Shown one piece after another: positions 1 to 8,683 of a stretch of 64,000 nucleotides of DNA (its first letter is position 1; every line of letters starts with the position of its first letter). The notes under the pieces are model-generated. The model had not been told where the DNA came from, made no database searches, and worked only from the letters and a program-made list of their open reading frames with translations. The translations under genes and the position numbers were made by a program. The stretch is from Cohnella rhizoplanae (lineage in GTDB: Bacteria > Bacillota > Bacilli > Paenibacillales > Paenibacillaceae). The stretch spans positions 19,293 to 83,292 of the forward strand of contig NZ_CAOJCN010000023.1 of NCBI RefSeq assembly GCF_948329515.1, in the 5' to 3' direction.

Positions 1-5
1 AGGAT

Positions 6-422
6 ATGCTCGGCCGGCTCAAGTCGCTCTGCCGGGCCGTCTGCGACAGCGTCCTGGAGGCGAAGTCGGACCAGAAAGACCGGCTGAACGAAAATCTCAA
101 GCAATACATAGCGGATAACCTCGCCCACAACGGGCTCAGCCTGACCGCGATCGCCGGTCACTTCGGCATGACGCCGCAGTACATTTCCGGATTCTTCAAA
201 AAGCAGAACGGCGTAAACCTGACCGACTATATAACCGAGATTCGCATCCGTCACGCGAAGCGTCTGCTCGCCGGATCGGAGCTGTCCGTCTTGCAGGTGG
301 CGCTGCAGGTGGGGTACGCGACCGATATCGGCTTCATCCGCGTGTTCAAGAAGCTCGAAGGAATCACGCCGGGCAAATACCGGGAAACCGCTCGGCAAGG
401 GGGCAGGTTGAAGAACGGTTAG
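6..422 (+). CDS. AraC-type regulator, C-terminal part (5' truncated)
   Basis: The 138 residues visible are the end of a larger protein, because the frame is still open at the window edge. Residues about 33-130 form a double helix-turn-helix AraC/XylS DNA-binding domain: the first helix pair lies around SLTAIAGHFGMTPQYISGFF and the second around VALQVGYATDIGFIRVFKK, ending in the typical ITPGKYR. The gene directly precedes a sugar-type ABC transporter on the same strand. In this family that context fits a membrane-linked AraC regulator or a YesN-type response regulator controlling the transporter, but the sensory part lies outside the window. The DNA-binding call is secure; the receptor architecture is unknown. 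Confidence 0.85.
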   Translation: MLGRLKSLCRAVCDSVLEAKSDQKDRLNENLKQYIADNLAHNGLSLTAIAGHFGMTPQYISGFFKKQNGVNLTDYITEIRIRHAKRLLAGSELSVLQVALQVGYATDIGFIRVFKKLEGITPGKYRETARQGGRLKNG

Positions 423-452
423 TCGGCTGAAAAGCGGTTGGTCGCCCATATG

Positions 453-499
453 AAGAGCGGTTGGGACTTCAGTCAACGGACTGTAGGCAGACCGCTCTT
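453..499 (+). terminator. hairpin between regulator and transporter
   Basis: The arms AAGAGCGGT and ACCGCTCTT enclose a second small hairpin (CAGTC/GACTG) and are followed by a short pyrimidine/T-rich stretch. It probably separates the regulator transcript from the transporter operon. The T-tract is weak, so it may terminate only partially. Confidence 0.5.
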
Positions 500-564
500 G
501 TTCTCTTTAAAGTGAAATGGCGGAGCACGCAAGCCGCGAACGAAACTACGGGAGGGTTCATGCA

Positions 565-2190
565 ATGAAGAATGTTCTGAAAGTGCTTACAGCATCGGCG
601 GCGGCAGTATCCTTGACGACGGCTTTGTTGACCGGGTGCAGCGGAAACGAAGCTTCACCCGGCGCATCGACTGCGGCCGCGTCCAAAGGGGCGGCGCCCG
701 CGAAGGAAATCGGTTATCCGAAATCGCTGACGTACTGGGTCTCGCTCAACCCGAACGCGGCGGCCACCATGAAAAGCTATAACGAGATCGCCGCATACAA
801 GGAAATGGAAAAAATCACGGGCACCAAGGTCGACTTCCAGCATCCGCCGGTCGGCCAGGAGGCGGACCAGTTCAACCTGATGCTCGCCTCGGGCAAGCTG
901 CCCGACGTCATCGAATACGGGTGGGGCGGCGCCGCGAAGGGGCCGGACAGCTTGATCAAGGAGAAGCGGATCCTGCGGCTGAACGAACTGATCGAGCAGC
1001 ACGCGCCTAATCTGGCCAAGGTGTTGGCGGAGAATCCGGAATTCCGCAAGCTGGTCACGACGGACGAGGGCAATATCTACGTGATGCCCTTCCTGCTGGG
1101 CGATCCCGTCCTCGCCGTCGTGAACGGCCCGGTGCTGCGCAAGGACTGGCTGGATCAGGTGGGCCAGCAGGTGCCGACGACCCTGGCGGAATGGGAGACG
1201 GTCCTCACGGCCTTCCGCGACCAGGATCCGAACGGCAACGGCAAGAAGGACGAGATCCCCTATTTGTTCTCGATCGCGGATATGGACTTTAACCATTTGT
1301 TCGTAGGGGCATGGGGCATCGGCTCCGACTTCTACAATGATGGCGGTACCGTGAAGTACGGACCGATCGAGCCGCCGTTCAAAGAATTTCTGGCGACCAT
1401 GGCGAGGTGGTACAAGGAAGGCCTGATCGACCAGGATTATGCCACGACCGACGGCAAGCTGAAGGACGCCAAGGTCACGAACAACCAGCTCGGCGCGTTG
1501 TCCACGTACCCCGGCAGCGGCATCTCCCGCTATACGTCTCTAACCAAGGCAGGCACGCCTGGCTTCCAGCTCGTCGGCGCACCGTATCCGGGGCTGCAGG
1601 CGGGCGACAAGGTGATGGGCCAGTACACGATGCCGTTCACGGGGATCGGGGCGGCGATCACGACCTCCGCGCAGCATCCGGAGGAGATCATCAAGTGGCT
1701 CGACTACAAGTATGGGCAGGAAGGCCACATGCTGTTCAACTTCGGCATTGAAGGCGAGAGCTATAAGATGGACAACGGTTATCCGAAGTACACGGATCTG
1801 ATCATGAACAACCCGGATAAGCTGCCGGTCACGCAGGCCATGGCCAAATACTTCCTCGCCAGCTTCAACGGTCCGATCGTGCAGGATAAGCGCTACATCG
1901 AGCAGTACTTCACGATGCCGGAGCAGCGCGAGGCGCAGCAGGTCTGGTCGCAGGCCGACCATAGCAAGGAGATGCCGCTGATCACCCTCACGGCCGACGA
2001 GAGCTCCAAGACGTCCTCGATCATGAACGACGTCAAGACCTACCGCGACGAGATGATCAACAAGTTCATCATGGGGACCGAGCCGATCGATAACTTCGGC
2101 AAGTTCGTCGACACCATCAAGGGGATGGGCATCGACGAGGCGATCAAGGTTCGTCAGGCGGCATTGGACCGCTTCAATCAACGGCAATAA
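565..2190 (+). CDS. sugar ABC transporter substrate-binding lipoprotein (system 1)
   Basis: A 541-residue extracellular solute-binding protein of the LplA/YtcQ type. The N-terminus is a lipoprotein signal with lipobox LLTGC (Cys25), followed by an Ala/Ser/Gly-rich linker. The start at 565 is chosen because GGAGGG lies 8 bases upstream and because it gives a correct signal peptide; an in-frame ATG at 517 would put 16 charged residues in front. It is followed 15 bases later by two permease genes with no ATPase, as in YtcQ/LplABC-type oligosaccharide importers of Paenibacillus. The substrate is probably an oligosaccharide or glycoside, but nothing in the sequence identifies it. Confidence 0.9.
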   Translation: MKNVLKVLTASAAAVSLTTALLTGCSGNEASPGASTAAASKGAAPAKEIGYPKSLTYWVSLNPNAAATMKSYNEIAAYKEMEKITGTKVDFQHPPVGQEADQFNLMLASGKLPDVIEYGWGGAAKGPDSLIKEKRILRLNELIEQHAPNLAKVLAENPEFRKLVTTDEGNIYVMPFLLGDPVLAVVNGPVLRKDWLDQVGQQVPTTLAEWETVLTAFRDQDPNGNGKKDEIPYLFSIADMDFNHLFVGAWGIGSDFYNDGGTVKYGPIEPPFKEFLATMARWYKEGLIDQDYATTDGKLKDAKVTNNQLGALSTYPGSGISRYTSLTKAGTPGFQLVGAPYPGLQAGDKVMGQYTMPFTGIGAAITTSAQHPEEIIKWLDYKYGQEGHMLFNFGIEGESYKMDNGYPKYTDLIMNNPDKLPVTQAMAKYFLASFNGPIVQDKRYIEQYFTMPEQREAQQVWSQADHSKEMPLITLTADESSKTSSIMNDVKTYRDEMINKFIMGTEPIDNFGKFVDTIKGMGIDEAIKVRQAALDRFNQRQ

Positions 2191-2205
2191 TAGGAGGGCA
2201 TGCGG

Positions 2206-3171
2206 ATGTCCCTGATGCCTAAGCAGCGGTCCGGCGCGGCAAAGCCGGCGATCGAGAAGGACGGCTGGAAACGCGGTACCCTTCGCGATCTCAGGATCAA
2301 CAAGTATATCTATATCATGCTTGTCCCGGTCATCGCGTACTACGTTCTGTTTTACTACGTGCCCATGTACGGCCTGCAGATCGCGTTCAAGGATTACGCC
2401 CCCGGTCTGGGCATGTGGGGCAGCGATTGGGTAGGCTTTCGGTATTTTCATGACTTTTTTAACAGCTACTACTTCTGGAGACTGCTTCGCAATACGCTGC
2501 TGCTCAGCTTCTACGAGCTGCTGTTCGGCTTTCCCGCCTCTATCATCCTGGCTCTCCTGCTGAACGAGCTTCGCAGCTCCCGGCTCAAGCGGTTCGTGCA
2601 GACGGTGACGTACATGCCGCACTTCATCTCGCTGGTCGTGGTTGCCGGGATGCTGGTGGACTTTCTGGCGAGGGACGGCCTCATCAACAACATGCTGTCG
2701 TGGTTCGGCGCGGAGCCGATCGCCTTCCTGCGCGAGAGCGGCTGGTTCCGGACGATCTTCATCTCCTCGAATATCTGGCAGAGCGTAGGCTGGGGCTCCA
2801 TCATCTATCTGTCCGCGATGTCCGGCATCGACCCGTCCCTGTACGAAGCCGCCCGCGTCGACGGCGCCAGCCGCTGGAGACAGACGCTGAGCGTCACGCT
2901 GCCGGGGATCATGCCGACGATCGTGATCCTGCTCATTCTCCAGATCGGGCACTTCATGAGCGTCGGCGCGGACAAGATCCTGCTCCTCTACAACAGCTCC
3001 ACCTACGAGACGGCCGACGTCATCGGCACCTTCGTCTATCGGAAGGGCATTCTGGAATCCAACTTCAGCTACAGCTCCGCCGTAGGTTTGTTCAACGCGC
3101 TCATCAACTTCTCGCTGCTCGTGCTAGCCAACGCCATCAGCCGCAGGACCAGCGAGAACAAGCTTTGGTAA
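2206..3171 (+). CDS. ABC sugar permease, LplB type (system 1)
   Basis: A 321-residue inner-membrane permease with six predicted membrane spans and a long basic N-terminal tail. The EAA loop that contacts the ATPase is visible as YEAARVDGASRWRQ near residue 222. The family signature LVPVIAYYVLFYYVPMYGLQ and the following AFKDY are typical of LplB/YtcO proteins. The start at ATG 2206 is preferred over ATG 2200 because AGGAGGG (2192-2198) sits 7 bases before 2206 and almost touches 2200. It is the second gene of a three-gene operon, and the next gene's ribosome binding site overlaps its stop codon. Confidence 0.9.
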   Translation: MSLMPKQRSGAAKPAIEKDGWKRGTLRDLRINKYIYIMLVPVIAYYVLFYYVPMYGLQIAFKDYAPGLGMWGSDWVGFRYFHDFFNSYYFWRLLRNTLLLSFYELLFGFPASIILALLLNELRSSRLKRFVQTVTYMPHFISLVVVAGMLVDFLARDGLINNMLSWFGAEPIAFLRESGWFRTIFISSNIWQSVGWGSIIYLSAMSGIDPSLYEAARVDGASRWRQTLSVTLPGIMPTIVILLILQIGHFMSVGADKILLLYNSSTYETADVIGTFVYRKGILESNFSYSSAVGLFNALINFSLLVLANAISRRTSENKLW

Positions 3172-3187
3172 GGAGGTGCGGTCCCAC

Positions 3188-4063
3188 ATGACACGCAGCC
3201 GGGGAGAACGCCTATTCGACGGGGCGAACGTCGCGATCGTGCTTTTGCTTTCCGCGGTTACCCTTTACCCGTTTTTATACGTGCTGATCGCCTCGGTCAG
3301 CGACCCCGCGTGGGTGGTGAAGATGCGCGGCCTGGTCTGGTTCCCGCACGGCTTCTCGCTGGAGTCGTACAAGCTCGTGTTCGACAACCCCGCCATATTG
3401 ACGGGATACGGGAACACCCTGCTCTACGTCGTCGTCGGCACGGCCTTGAACATCCTCATGACTTCGCTTGGAGCGTACGCGCTCTCGAGACAGAACGTGA
3501 AGTGGAAAAACCCGGTCATGTTCCTGATCGTGTTCACGATGTTCTTCAACGGCGGGCTGATCCCGACATACCTGCTGGTCAATAATCTCGGCATGCTCGA
3601 CAGCCGCTGGGCGCTTATCGTTCCGAGCGCGATGAGCGCGTATAACCTGATCATTATGCGGACGGCCTTCCAGAGCGTGCCGGCCAGCCTGGAGGAATCG
3701 GCCAAGCTGGACGGGGCGAACGACTTCACCGTCCTGTTCCGCATCGTGCTGCCGCTGTCCATGCCGGTCGTCGCGGTCATGATTCTGTTCTACGGCGTCG
3801 GCCATTGGAACAGCTGGTTCAACGCGCTGATCTACTTGCGCAACCGGGAACTGTATCCGCTGCAGCTCATCCTGCGGGAGATCCTCATCACCAACAGCAC
3901 GGACTCGATGATGACCGGCGTCGGGGGCGCGGACAAGATGCCGATCGGGGAGACGATCAAGTATGCCGCGATCATCGTGGCGACGGTGCCGATCCTGCTG
4001 CTGTACCCGTTTCTGCAGAAGTACTTCGTCAAGGGCGTGATGATCGGGGCGGTCAAGGGATAG
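3188..4063 (+). CDS. ABC sugar permease, LplC/YtcP type (system 1)
   Basis: A 291-residue permease with about six membrane segments and the EAA motif LEESAKLDGANDFTVLF, forming the heterodimeric channel with the preceding LplB-like protein. The C-terminus LYPFLQKYFVKGVMIGAVKG is the hallmark end of YtcP/LplC permeases. The start is ATG 3188, with AGGAGG (3171-3176) about 11 bases upstream; a GTG at 3176 lies inside that Shine-Dalgarno and is unlikely. No ATPase gene follows, so energy presumably comes from a shared MsmX-like ATPase (inference). A bidirectional terminator follows. Confidence 0.9.
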   Translation: MTRSRGERLFDGANVAIVLLLSAVTLYPFLYVLIASVSDPAWVVKMRGLVWFPHGFSLESYKLVFDNPAILTGYGNTLLYVVVGTALNILMTSLGAYALSRQNVKWKNPVMFLIVFTMFFNGGLIPTYLLVNNLGMLDSRWALIVPSAMSAYNLIIMRTAFQSVPASLEESAKLDGANDFTVLFRIVLPLSMPVVAVMILFYGVGHWNSWFNALIYLRNRELYPLQLILREILITNSTDSMMTGVGGADKMPIGETIKYAAIIVATVPILLLYPFLQKYFVKGVMIGAVKG

Positions 4064-4085
4064 GGGTTCCTGCCGGCCGAAACGC

Positions 4086-4126
4086 AAAACGGGATGCGCA
4101 GAGACATTTCTGCCGCATCCCGTTTT
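4086..4126. terminator. bidirectional terminator
   Basis: A 13-bp perfect stem (AAAACGGGATGCG / CGCATCCCGTTTT) with a small inner stem lies between the converging permease and vWA genes. A-tracts and T-tracts on both sides suit termination on both strands. Confidence 0.85.
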
Positions 4127-4128
4127 CG

Positions 4129-5661
4129 TTATTTCCCCCGAATATCCATAAACGCCCTAACCAACGCCCCGAACTCCTCCTGCCGCTCGCTGGCCGCGTG
4201 CTTCTCCGCCATCTGAAGGACCTGCTGAAGCCGGCTGTCCCCGACGCCTTCGCTGTCCTTCATGATCTGGGCGAACTCGGCGACGGCGGCGATGAACAAG
4301 GTGGCATCGGAGAGCGCCTCGGAAGGACCGATCGGGGCGGCGGACTCCCGCGACCGATTGTTGTCGTCCACGTCCTTGTATCGGATCGTGACCTTGCCCC
4401 AAGGCTTCGCAGCGCCGTCCTTCAACTGGAGCTCATACAGCGCGGTAACGGAATGCCCGGCTCCGACTTCGCCGCCGTCGACCTTGTTGTTGCGGAAGTC
4501 CTCGTCCGCGACCGCGCGGTTCTCATAGCCCAGGAGGCGGTAGCCCTTGACCTGCGCCGGATCGAAGTCGACTTGGATCTTGGCGTCCTTGGCGATCGTC
4601 TGCAGCGTCTCGGTCAGCTGCTCCTGGAAGATCTTCTTCGCTTCGTCGATGTCGTCGATATAGGCGTAAGCGCCGTCGCCCTGGTCTGCCAGCTGCTCCA
4701 TCAGCACGTCGTTATAATTGTCCATGCCGAAGCCGAAGGTGCTGAGGTACAGGTTCTGCGCGGCGTAATCCTCGATCGTGCGGAGAATGCCTTCGGGACC
4801 CGTCTCGCCGATATTGGCCACCCCGTCCGAGCACAGAATCACGCGGTTTATCGCCTTTTCGTCGTAAGTTTTGCTCGCCATTTTATAGCCTAACAGCAGC
4901 CCTGCTTCCGCATTCGTCGAGCCTTCGATCTGCAGCCCGTCGATGGCCGCCAGAATCGCGTCTTCATCCTCGACCGCCGTAGGCTGCAGCACCGTGCGCG
5001 CCGTCGAGCCGTACACGACGATGCCGATCCGGTCGTTCGCCTTCAACTGATTGACCAGCAGCGACAGGCTGCGCTTGACCAGGCCGATCCGGTTGTCTTG
5101 GTCCATGGAGCCGGACACGTCGATGACGAACGTCAGATTCGCGCGCTGGCGCGACTCCGATTCGATCTCCTTGCCTTTGATGCCGATCCGGACGAGCTGC
5201 GTACCCTCTTGCCCGAACGGAGAGGGGCCCGCATCGACATGGATGGCGAACGTATCGTCCTTGGGCGGGGTATCCTTCAAGTCGAAGTAGTTAATGAATT
5301 CCTCCAGGCGGATCGCTTCCAGGGGCGGCACGTTTCCGTCTTGAATATAGCTGCGCGCCAAAGTATAAGAGCCGGTATCCACATCCATCGCGAAGGTAGA
5401 CAGACGATCATTCTCTGTAGATACATAGGGGTTGGTGCCATAATCCTGAAAAAACATATCGGAGGGTGAGGAGGGCTGAGGAGCTGTCGTGCGGGAGGCT
5501 TCAGCCGCTTTGGAATCCGCTCTGGAATCCGCTCTGGAATCCGCTCTGGCTACCGATTGCGGCGCACTGCCGTCGGATGAATCGTTATCGCTGCTTGCGC
5601 TGCAACCGGCAACCGTGACGCCTAGCAAGAGTACGAACATCGTGCGCATCGTTCTTCTCAT
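4129..5661 (-). CDS. von Willebrand factor A domain lipoprotein (YfbK-like)
   Basis: A 510-residue exported lipoprotein with lipobox VAGC (Cys20). Next come a Ser/Ala-rich linker containing tandem RADS units, an N-terminal vWA-associated region, a vWA domain whose metal-binding MIDAS motif reads DVSGS near residue 181, and a C-terminal domain like the DUF3520 region of YfbK proteins. vWA domains bind protein partners through a divalent metal; no partner or role is established for this family. The start is ATG 5661 with GGGGGTG upstream; a GTG three codons earlier lacks a ribosome site. It is monocistronic and convergent with sugar system 1. Domain call strong, function unknown. Confidence 0.85.
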   Translation of the reverse strand: MRRTMRTMFVLLLGVTVAGCSASSDNDSSDGSAPQSVARADSRADSRADSKAAEASRTTAPQPSSPSDMFFQDYGTNPYVSTENDRLSTFAMDVDTGSYTLARSYIQDGNVPPLEAIRLEEFINYFDLKDTPPKDDTFAIHVDAGPSPFGQEGTQLVRIGIKGKEIESESRQRANLTFVIDVSGSMDQDNRIGLVKRSLSLLVNQLKANDRIGIVVYGSTARTVLQPTAVEDEDAILAAIDGLQIEGSTNAEAGLLLGYKMASKTYDEKAINRVILCSDGVANIGETGPEGILRTIEDYAAQNLYLSTFGFGMDNYNDVLMEQLADQGDGAYAYIDDIDEAKKIFQEQLTETLQTIAKDAKIQVDFDPAQVKGYRLLGYENRAVADEDFRNNKVDGGEVGAGHSVTALYELQLKDGAAKPWGKVTIRYKDVDDNNRSRESAAPIGPSEALSDATLFIAAVAEFAQIMKDSEGVGDSRLQQVLQMAEKHAASERQEEFGALVRAFMDIRGK

Positions 5662-5860
5662 CTTGCACACCCCCGATTAATAATGAACCGTTCTCTTGTA
5701 ATCCATGCTATTCAAGCGCTTTCTGTTACAGAAATATTACAAGCATATTTCCGTCGCGTAACAGAGCGATTAGCCTTTAGACGATCCAGCGCTAGGCCAT
5801 GTTGCAACTTCTGTAAAATTTACCCTCTAAGGAGATAGGCTTCGGTCCATACAAACAAAC

Positions 5861-5893
5861 GAGCGCCCCAGCCTTCGTCAGGCGGGGGCGCTC
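5861..5893 (-). terminator. terminator of the ABC-2 exporter operon
   Basis: Stem GAGCGCCCC / GGGGCGCTC with a 15-base loop. On the minus strand it is followed by a T-rich run (CGTTTGTTTG). It lies just beyond the stop of the exporter ATPase gene. The rest of 5662-5897 should hold the vWA gene promoter, but no convincing -35/-10 pair was recognised. Confidence 0.75.
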
Positions 5894-5897
5894 CATT

Positions 5898-6884
5898 TCA
5901 AGTCGTCTTATACACCTCGCGGATCGCGTCCTCGATGTCCGGCTCCTTCACGCTGAGGTCCCGGATCGGCAGCTTGCCCGACAGGTCGGCGATCAGCTCG
6001 GCGGCGGTGATGCGCGACTTCTCGAACTGATACCAGACCTTAAGGCCCTCCTGTCTGACGATCGTCGCCGCGGGGTGGTCCAGATCGAGATCCTCGCACG
6101 GCCGTTCGAGCTCGGCGACGAGCAGACGGTGCGGCGTCAGCTTGGCGATGATCGCGTCGATCGGCCCGTCTTCGACGACCCGTCCGTGATTGACGACCAC
6201 CAGCCGGCTGCATAGCTGCTCGACATCGTCCAAGTCATGCGTCGTCAGAATGACGGTCAGGCCGCGCTCGCGGTTCATCTCCTTGATGAAGCCGCGGATC
6301 GCATGCTTGGCGTCGGCATCGAGCCCGATCGTGGGCTCGTCCAGGAAGAGGACGGACGGCTCGTGCAGCATCGCCGCCGCCAGGTCGCCGCGCATGCGCT
6401 GGCCGAGCGACAGCTGGCGAACGGGCGTATCGATGAACTCGTCCAGCTTCAGCACGTCGCTCAGCACGGCGAGGCTCGCCTCATAAGCCGCCTTGTCGAT
6501 CTGGTAGATGCGTCGCAGCAGCTCGAACGATTCGCCAAGCCGCAGGTCCCAGTACAGCTGCGTCCGCTGGCCGAATACGACGCCGAGCTTGCCGACGACG
6601 GCTTTGCGGTCTTCCTGCGGCGAGATGCCGCATACGCGGACCGACCCGGAGGTCGGATGCAGGATGCCCGTCAGCATCTTGATCGTCGTGCTCTTGCCCG
6701 CGCCGTTCGGTCCGATATAGCCGACGATCTCGCCCGCCGCGATCGAGAAGCTGATGCCGTCCACGGCGCATACCTTCGTTTTCTTGGGCATCAGCAGACT
6801 ACGGATCGATCCCCGCAGGCCTCTGCCCTTTTTGGCGATCATATATTCCTTGACCAGATCCTTGACCTCGATAACCGCGTTCAT
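5898..6884 (-). CDS. ABC-2 exporter ATPase
   Basis: A 328-residue ATP-binding subunit. Walker A is GPNGAGKST (near residue 58), the signature is LSLGQRMRGDLAAAM, and Walker B is VLFLDEPTIGLD. The C-terminal about 90 residues form the accessory domain typical of NatA/YhcH-type exporters. It is the last gene of a three-gene minus-strand operon after two ABC-2 membrane proteins. The set resembles the PF06182 type of exporters, whose characterised members export drugs or viologens. The substrate here is unknown. Confidence 0.9.
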   Translation of the reverse strand: MNAVIEVKDLVKEYMIAKKGRGLRGSIRSLLMPKKTKVCAVDGISFSIAAGEIVGYIGPNGAGKSTTIKMLTGILHPTSGSVRVCGISPQEDRKAVVGKLGVVFGQRTQLYWDLRLGESFELLRRIYQIDKAAYEASLAVLSDVLKLDEFIDTPVRQLSLGQRMRGDLAAAMLHEPSVLFLDEPTIGLDADAKHAIRGFIKEMNRERGLTVILTTHDLDDVEQLCSRLVVVNHGRVVEDGPIDAIIAKLTPHRLLVAELERPCEDLDLDHPAATIVRQEGLKVWYQFEKSRITAAELIADLSGKLPIRDLSVKEPDIEDAIREVYKTT

Positions 6885-6904
6885 GTCGTACCGCTCCCCG
6901 TCGT

Positions 6905-7723
6905 TTAAGAGCCCGCGCTCTCGTATTTACGCATGCCCAGCCGGAATAGCCCATGTGCCAGGAAGAAGCTGACGATGCCCACCGCGGGCGTCCACAGCGC
7001 GAAGCTGAGCGGCAGCTCCAGTCCTCCGTCGTCCAGGCCGAGGAACTCGGCAGCCGGATAGAAGCTGATGAACCCGATCGGGATCAGGAAGGTGAGCAAC
7101 GACTGCAGCGCATAAGGGTACAGGCTGAGCGGATACATCGTCGTGCGTTCCAGCGTGATGACGGCAAAGCCGACGACCGCCCCGTTCCGCTTGGTCCAGA
7201 AGGCGATCGAGCCGAGCGCGATGAACAAGGCAGCGCGGATGAGCACCCCGCCCAGCAGCACGAGGATCAGCTTGGCGATGGCGGCCGCCGTCCACTCGAA
7301 GCCCGTCAGATAGCAGCCGTATGCGAAAATGACGATGCCCGGGATGCAATCGATCAGGCCGATGAAGTTGACGTAGCTCGCCACCAGCTGAAAGAAGACG
7401 TTCATCGGACGCAGCAACAGCCGATCGAATTCTCCGTTGATGACCTTGCGGTCGATGGACCAGGTGTTGATGAAAAAGACGACAAGAATGCCGTGGCTGA
7501 TCAGCCCGAGACCGTACAGGAACGTCAGCTCGGGGAAATCCCATCCGCCCAGCGGCTGAAACCGTTCGACGATCACGCGAAGCATCCAGATGCCCGTGAA
7601 GTAAGAGGTCGGAATCATCAGCAGCCAGCTGACCAGAAACAACGGATACTCCAGCTGCCGCTGCACGGCGAGCCGTGCGAAGCAGGAGGCGACGGATAGG
7701 TAATGCCGTAACGTAGCGATCAT
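6905..7723 (-). CDS. ABC-2 exporter membrane protein (PF06182-like)
   Basis: A 272-residue integral membrane protein with about six hydrophobic segments. It ends 20 bases before the ATPase gene and starts 10 bases after the upstream permease gene, which places it in the same operon. Features shared with the PF06182 (formerly DUF990) family are the stretch GEFDRLLLRPMNVFFQ, just after the second membrane span, and the paired-permease arrangement. It probably forms the export channel as a heterodimer with the 7734-8531 product. Confidence 0.8.
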   Translation of the reverse strand: MIATLRHYLSVASCFARLAVQRQLEYPLFLVSWLLMIPTSYFTGIWMLRVIVERFQPLGGWDFPELTFLYGLGLISHGILVVFFINTWSIDRKVINGEFDRLLLRPMNVFFQLVASYVNFIGLIDCIPGIVIFAYGCYLTGFEWTAAAIAKLILVLLGGVLIRAALFIALGSIAFWTKRNGAVVGFAVITLERTTMYPLSLYPYALQSLLTFLIPIGFISFYPAAEFLGLDDGGLELPLSFALWTPAVGIVSFFLAHGLFRLGMRKYESAGS

Positions 7724-7733
7724 CGCGAACCCT

Positions 7734-8531
7734 TCATCCTCCCTGAATCAACGTCTTGGTCTTGGCCCGCCGCCAGACGGCCGCGAGCAGGAGCGCGAGA
7801 AGCGCGATCCAGACCGCCTGCACGGCCATGTCGCCCAGCGCTTCATACGTGCCGACCCTCCCGATATAGATGCCGAGCGGCGTCTGATAGGTATACTGGA
7901 AGGGCAGGAAGGCGGAGACGGTCTGTACGGGCCCGGGGAAAAACCATATCGGCACGAAGGCGCCGGACAGCACGCGCAGGATAACGTCCTTCACCATGCC
8001 CATATTGCCGAGCTCCATCACCCAGAACGCCACCATGCCGACTAGCGCCGAGAGCAGCCAGAGGATGCCGTAGCTCAGCAGGCAGCTGGGGATAAAGAGC
8101 GCCAGACTGAGCGGATCGGCAGGCCCGGGAAAGCCGAAGAAGAGCGCGGCGAACAGGAACAGCGGGATCGCGTTGTTCAGGATCGAGCTGAGCATGCCGC
8201 CGATATCGTCGGCCAGGTAACCGCCGAGCAGCGGGAGGGGGCGGTACAAGTCGGTGGCGATCTGCCCCTCTCTCATTTTCACATAGATCGTGTCCTGCAC
8301 GTTGCAGACGAACAGCGCGCCGAGCGTGCTCGACAGGATGGAGTAAGTGACCATGTCGTCGACGCTCAGCGCTTCTCCCGCTCCGCCCCCGCCCCTGTAA
8401 GCCGCCTGCCAGATGAATACGGAGGCGAGCATCAGAATGAGGTTGGTGAAAATCGAGGTGAGCCATTCGAAGCGGTAGGTCAGGTTGGTGAGCAGCTTCA
8501 TCTTGGCGATATACAAGTATGCCTGGAGCAT
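7734..8531 (-). CDS. ABC-2 exporter membrane protein (PF06182-like), partner
   Basis: A 265-residue membrane protein with about six hydrophobic segments. It contains VKMREGQIATDLYRPLP, the counterpart of the conserved loop in the neighbouring permease, so the two are distant paralogues. It is the first gene of the exporter operon and diverges from the ABC-F gene at 8684. The 152-base gap between them carries the promoters. Substrate and inducer cannot be read from the sequence. Confidence 0.8.
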   Translation of the reverse strand: MLQAYLYIAKMKLLTNLTYRFEWLTSIFTNLILMLASVFIWQAAYRGGGGAGEALSVDDMVTYSILSSTLGALFVCNVQDTIYVKMREGQIATDLYRPLPLLGGYLADDIGGMLSSILNNAIPLFLFAALFFGFPGPADPLSLALFIPSCLLSYGILWLLSALVGMVAFWVMELGNMGMVKDVILRVLSGAFVPIWFFPGPVQTVSAFLPFQYTYQTPLGIYIGRVGTYEALGDMAVQAVWIALLALLLAAVWRRAKTKTLIQGG

Positions 8532-8639
8532 GGGCGCCCCCTCGTTTGGTTAGATCTGTAAATTATAAGGCTCCTTTGTGAGCCCTACAACTGTTAATTT
8601 GGTAGATTCCCCCTCATAGAGGGATATCTCAAGCGAGAA

Positions 8640-8648
8640 TGGTATAAT
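8640..8648 (+). promoter_or_regulatory. extended -10 promoter of the ABC-F gene
   Basis: TGGTATAAT matches the extended -10 consensus (TGN plus TATAAT) 36 bases before the ABC-F start. No good -35 is visible at the expected distance, which is tolerated for extended -10 promoters. Confidence 0.6.
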
Positions 8649-8683
8649 CACGCTAGCATGCTGGAACCGGAAGGGTGATCGCC

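Noticed and set aside
1540..2952. 470-codon antisense frame across the system 1 binding protein and permease
   Set aside because: It covers two genes with clear family motifs and their junction, and shows no start signals of its own.
5662..5860. Possible riboswitch or leader before the vWA gene
   Set aside because: No conserved riboswitch core or attenuator-type hairpin could be recognised by eye.
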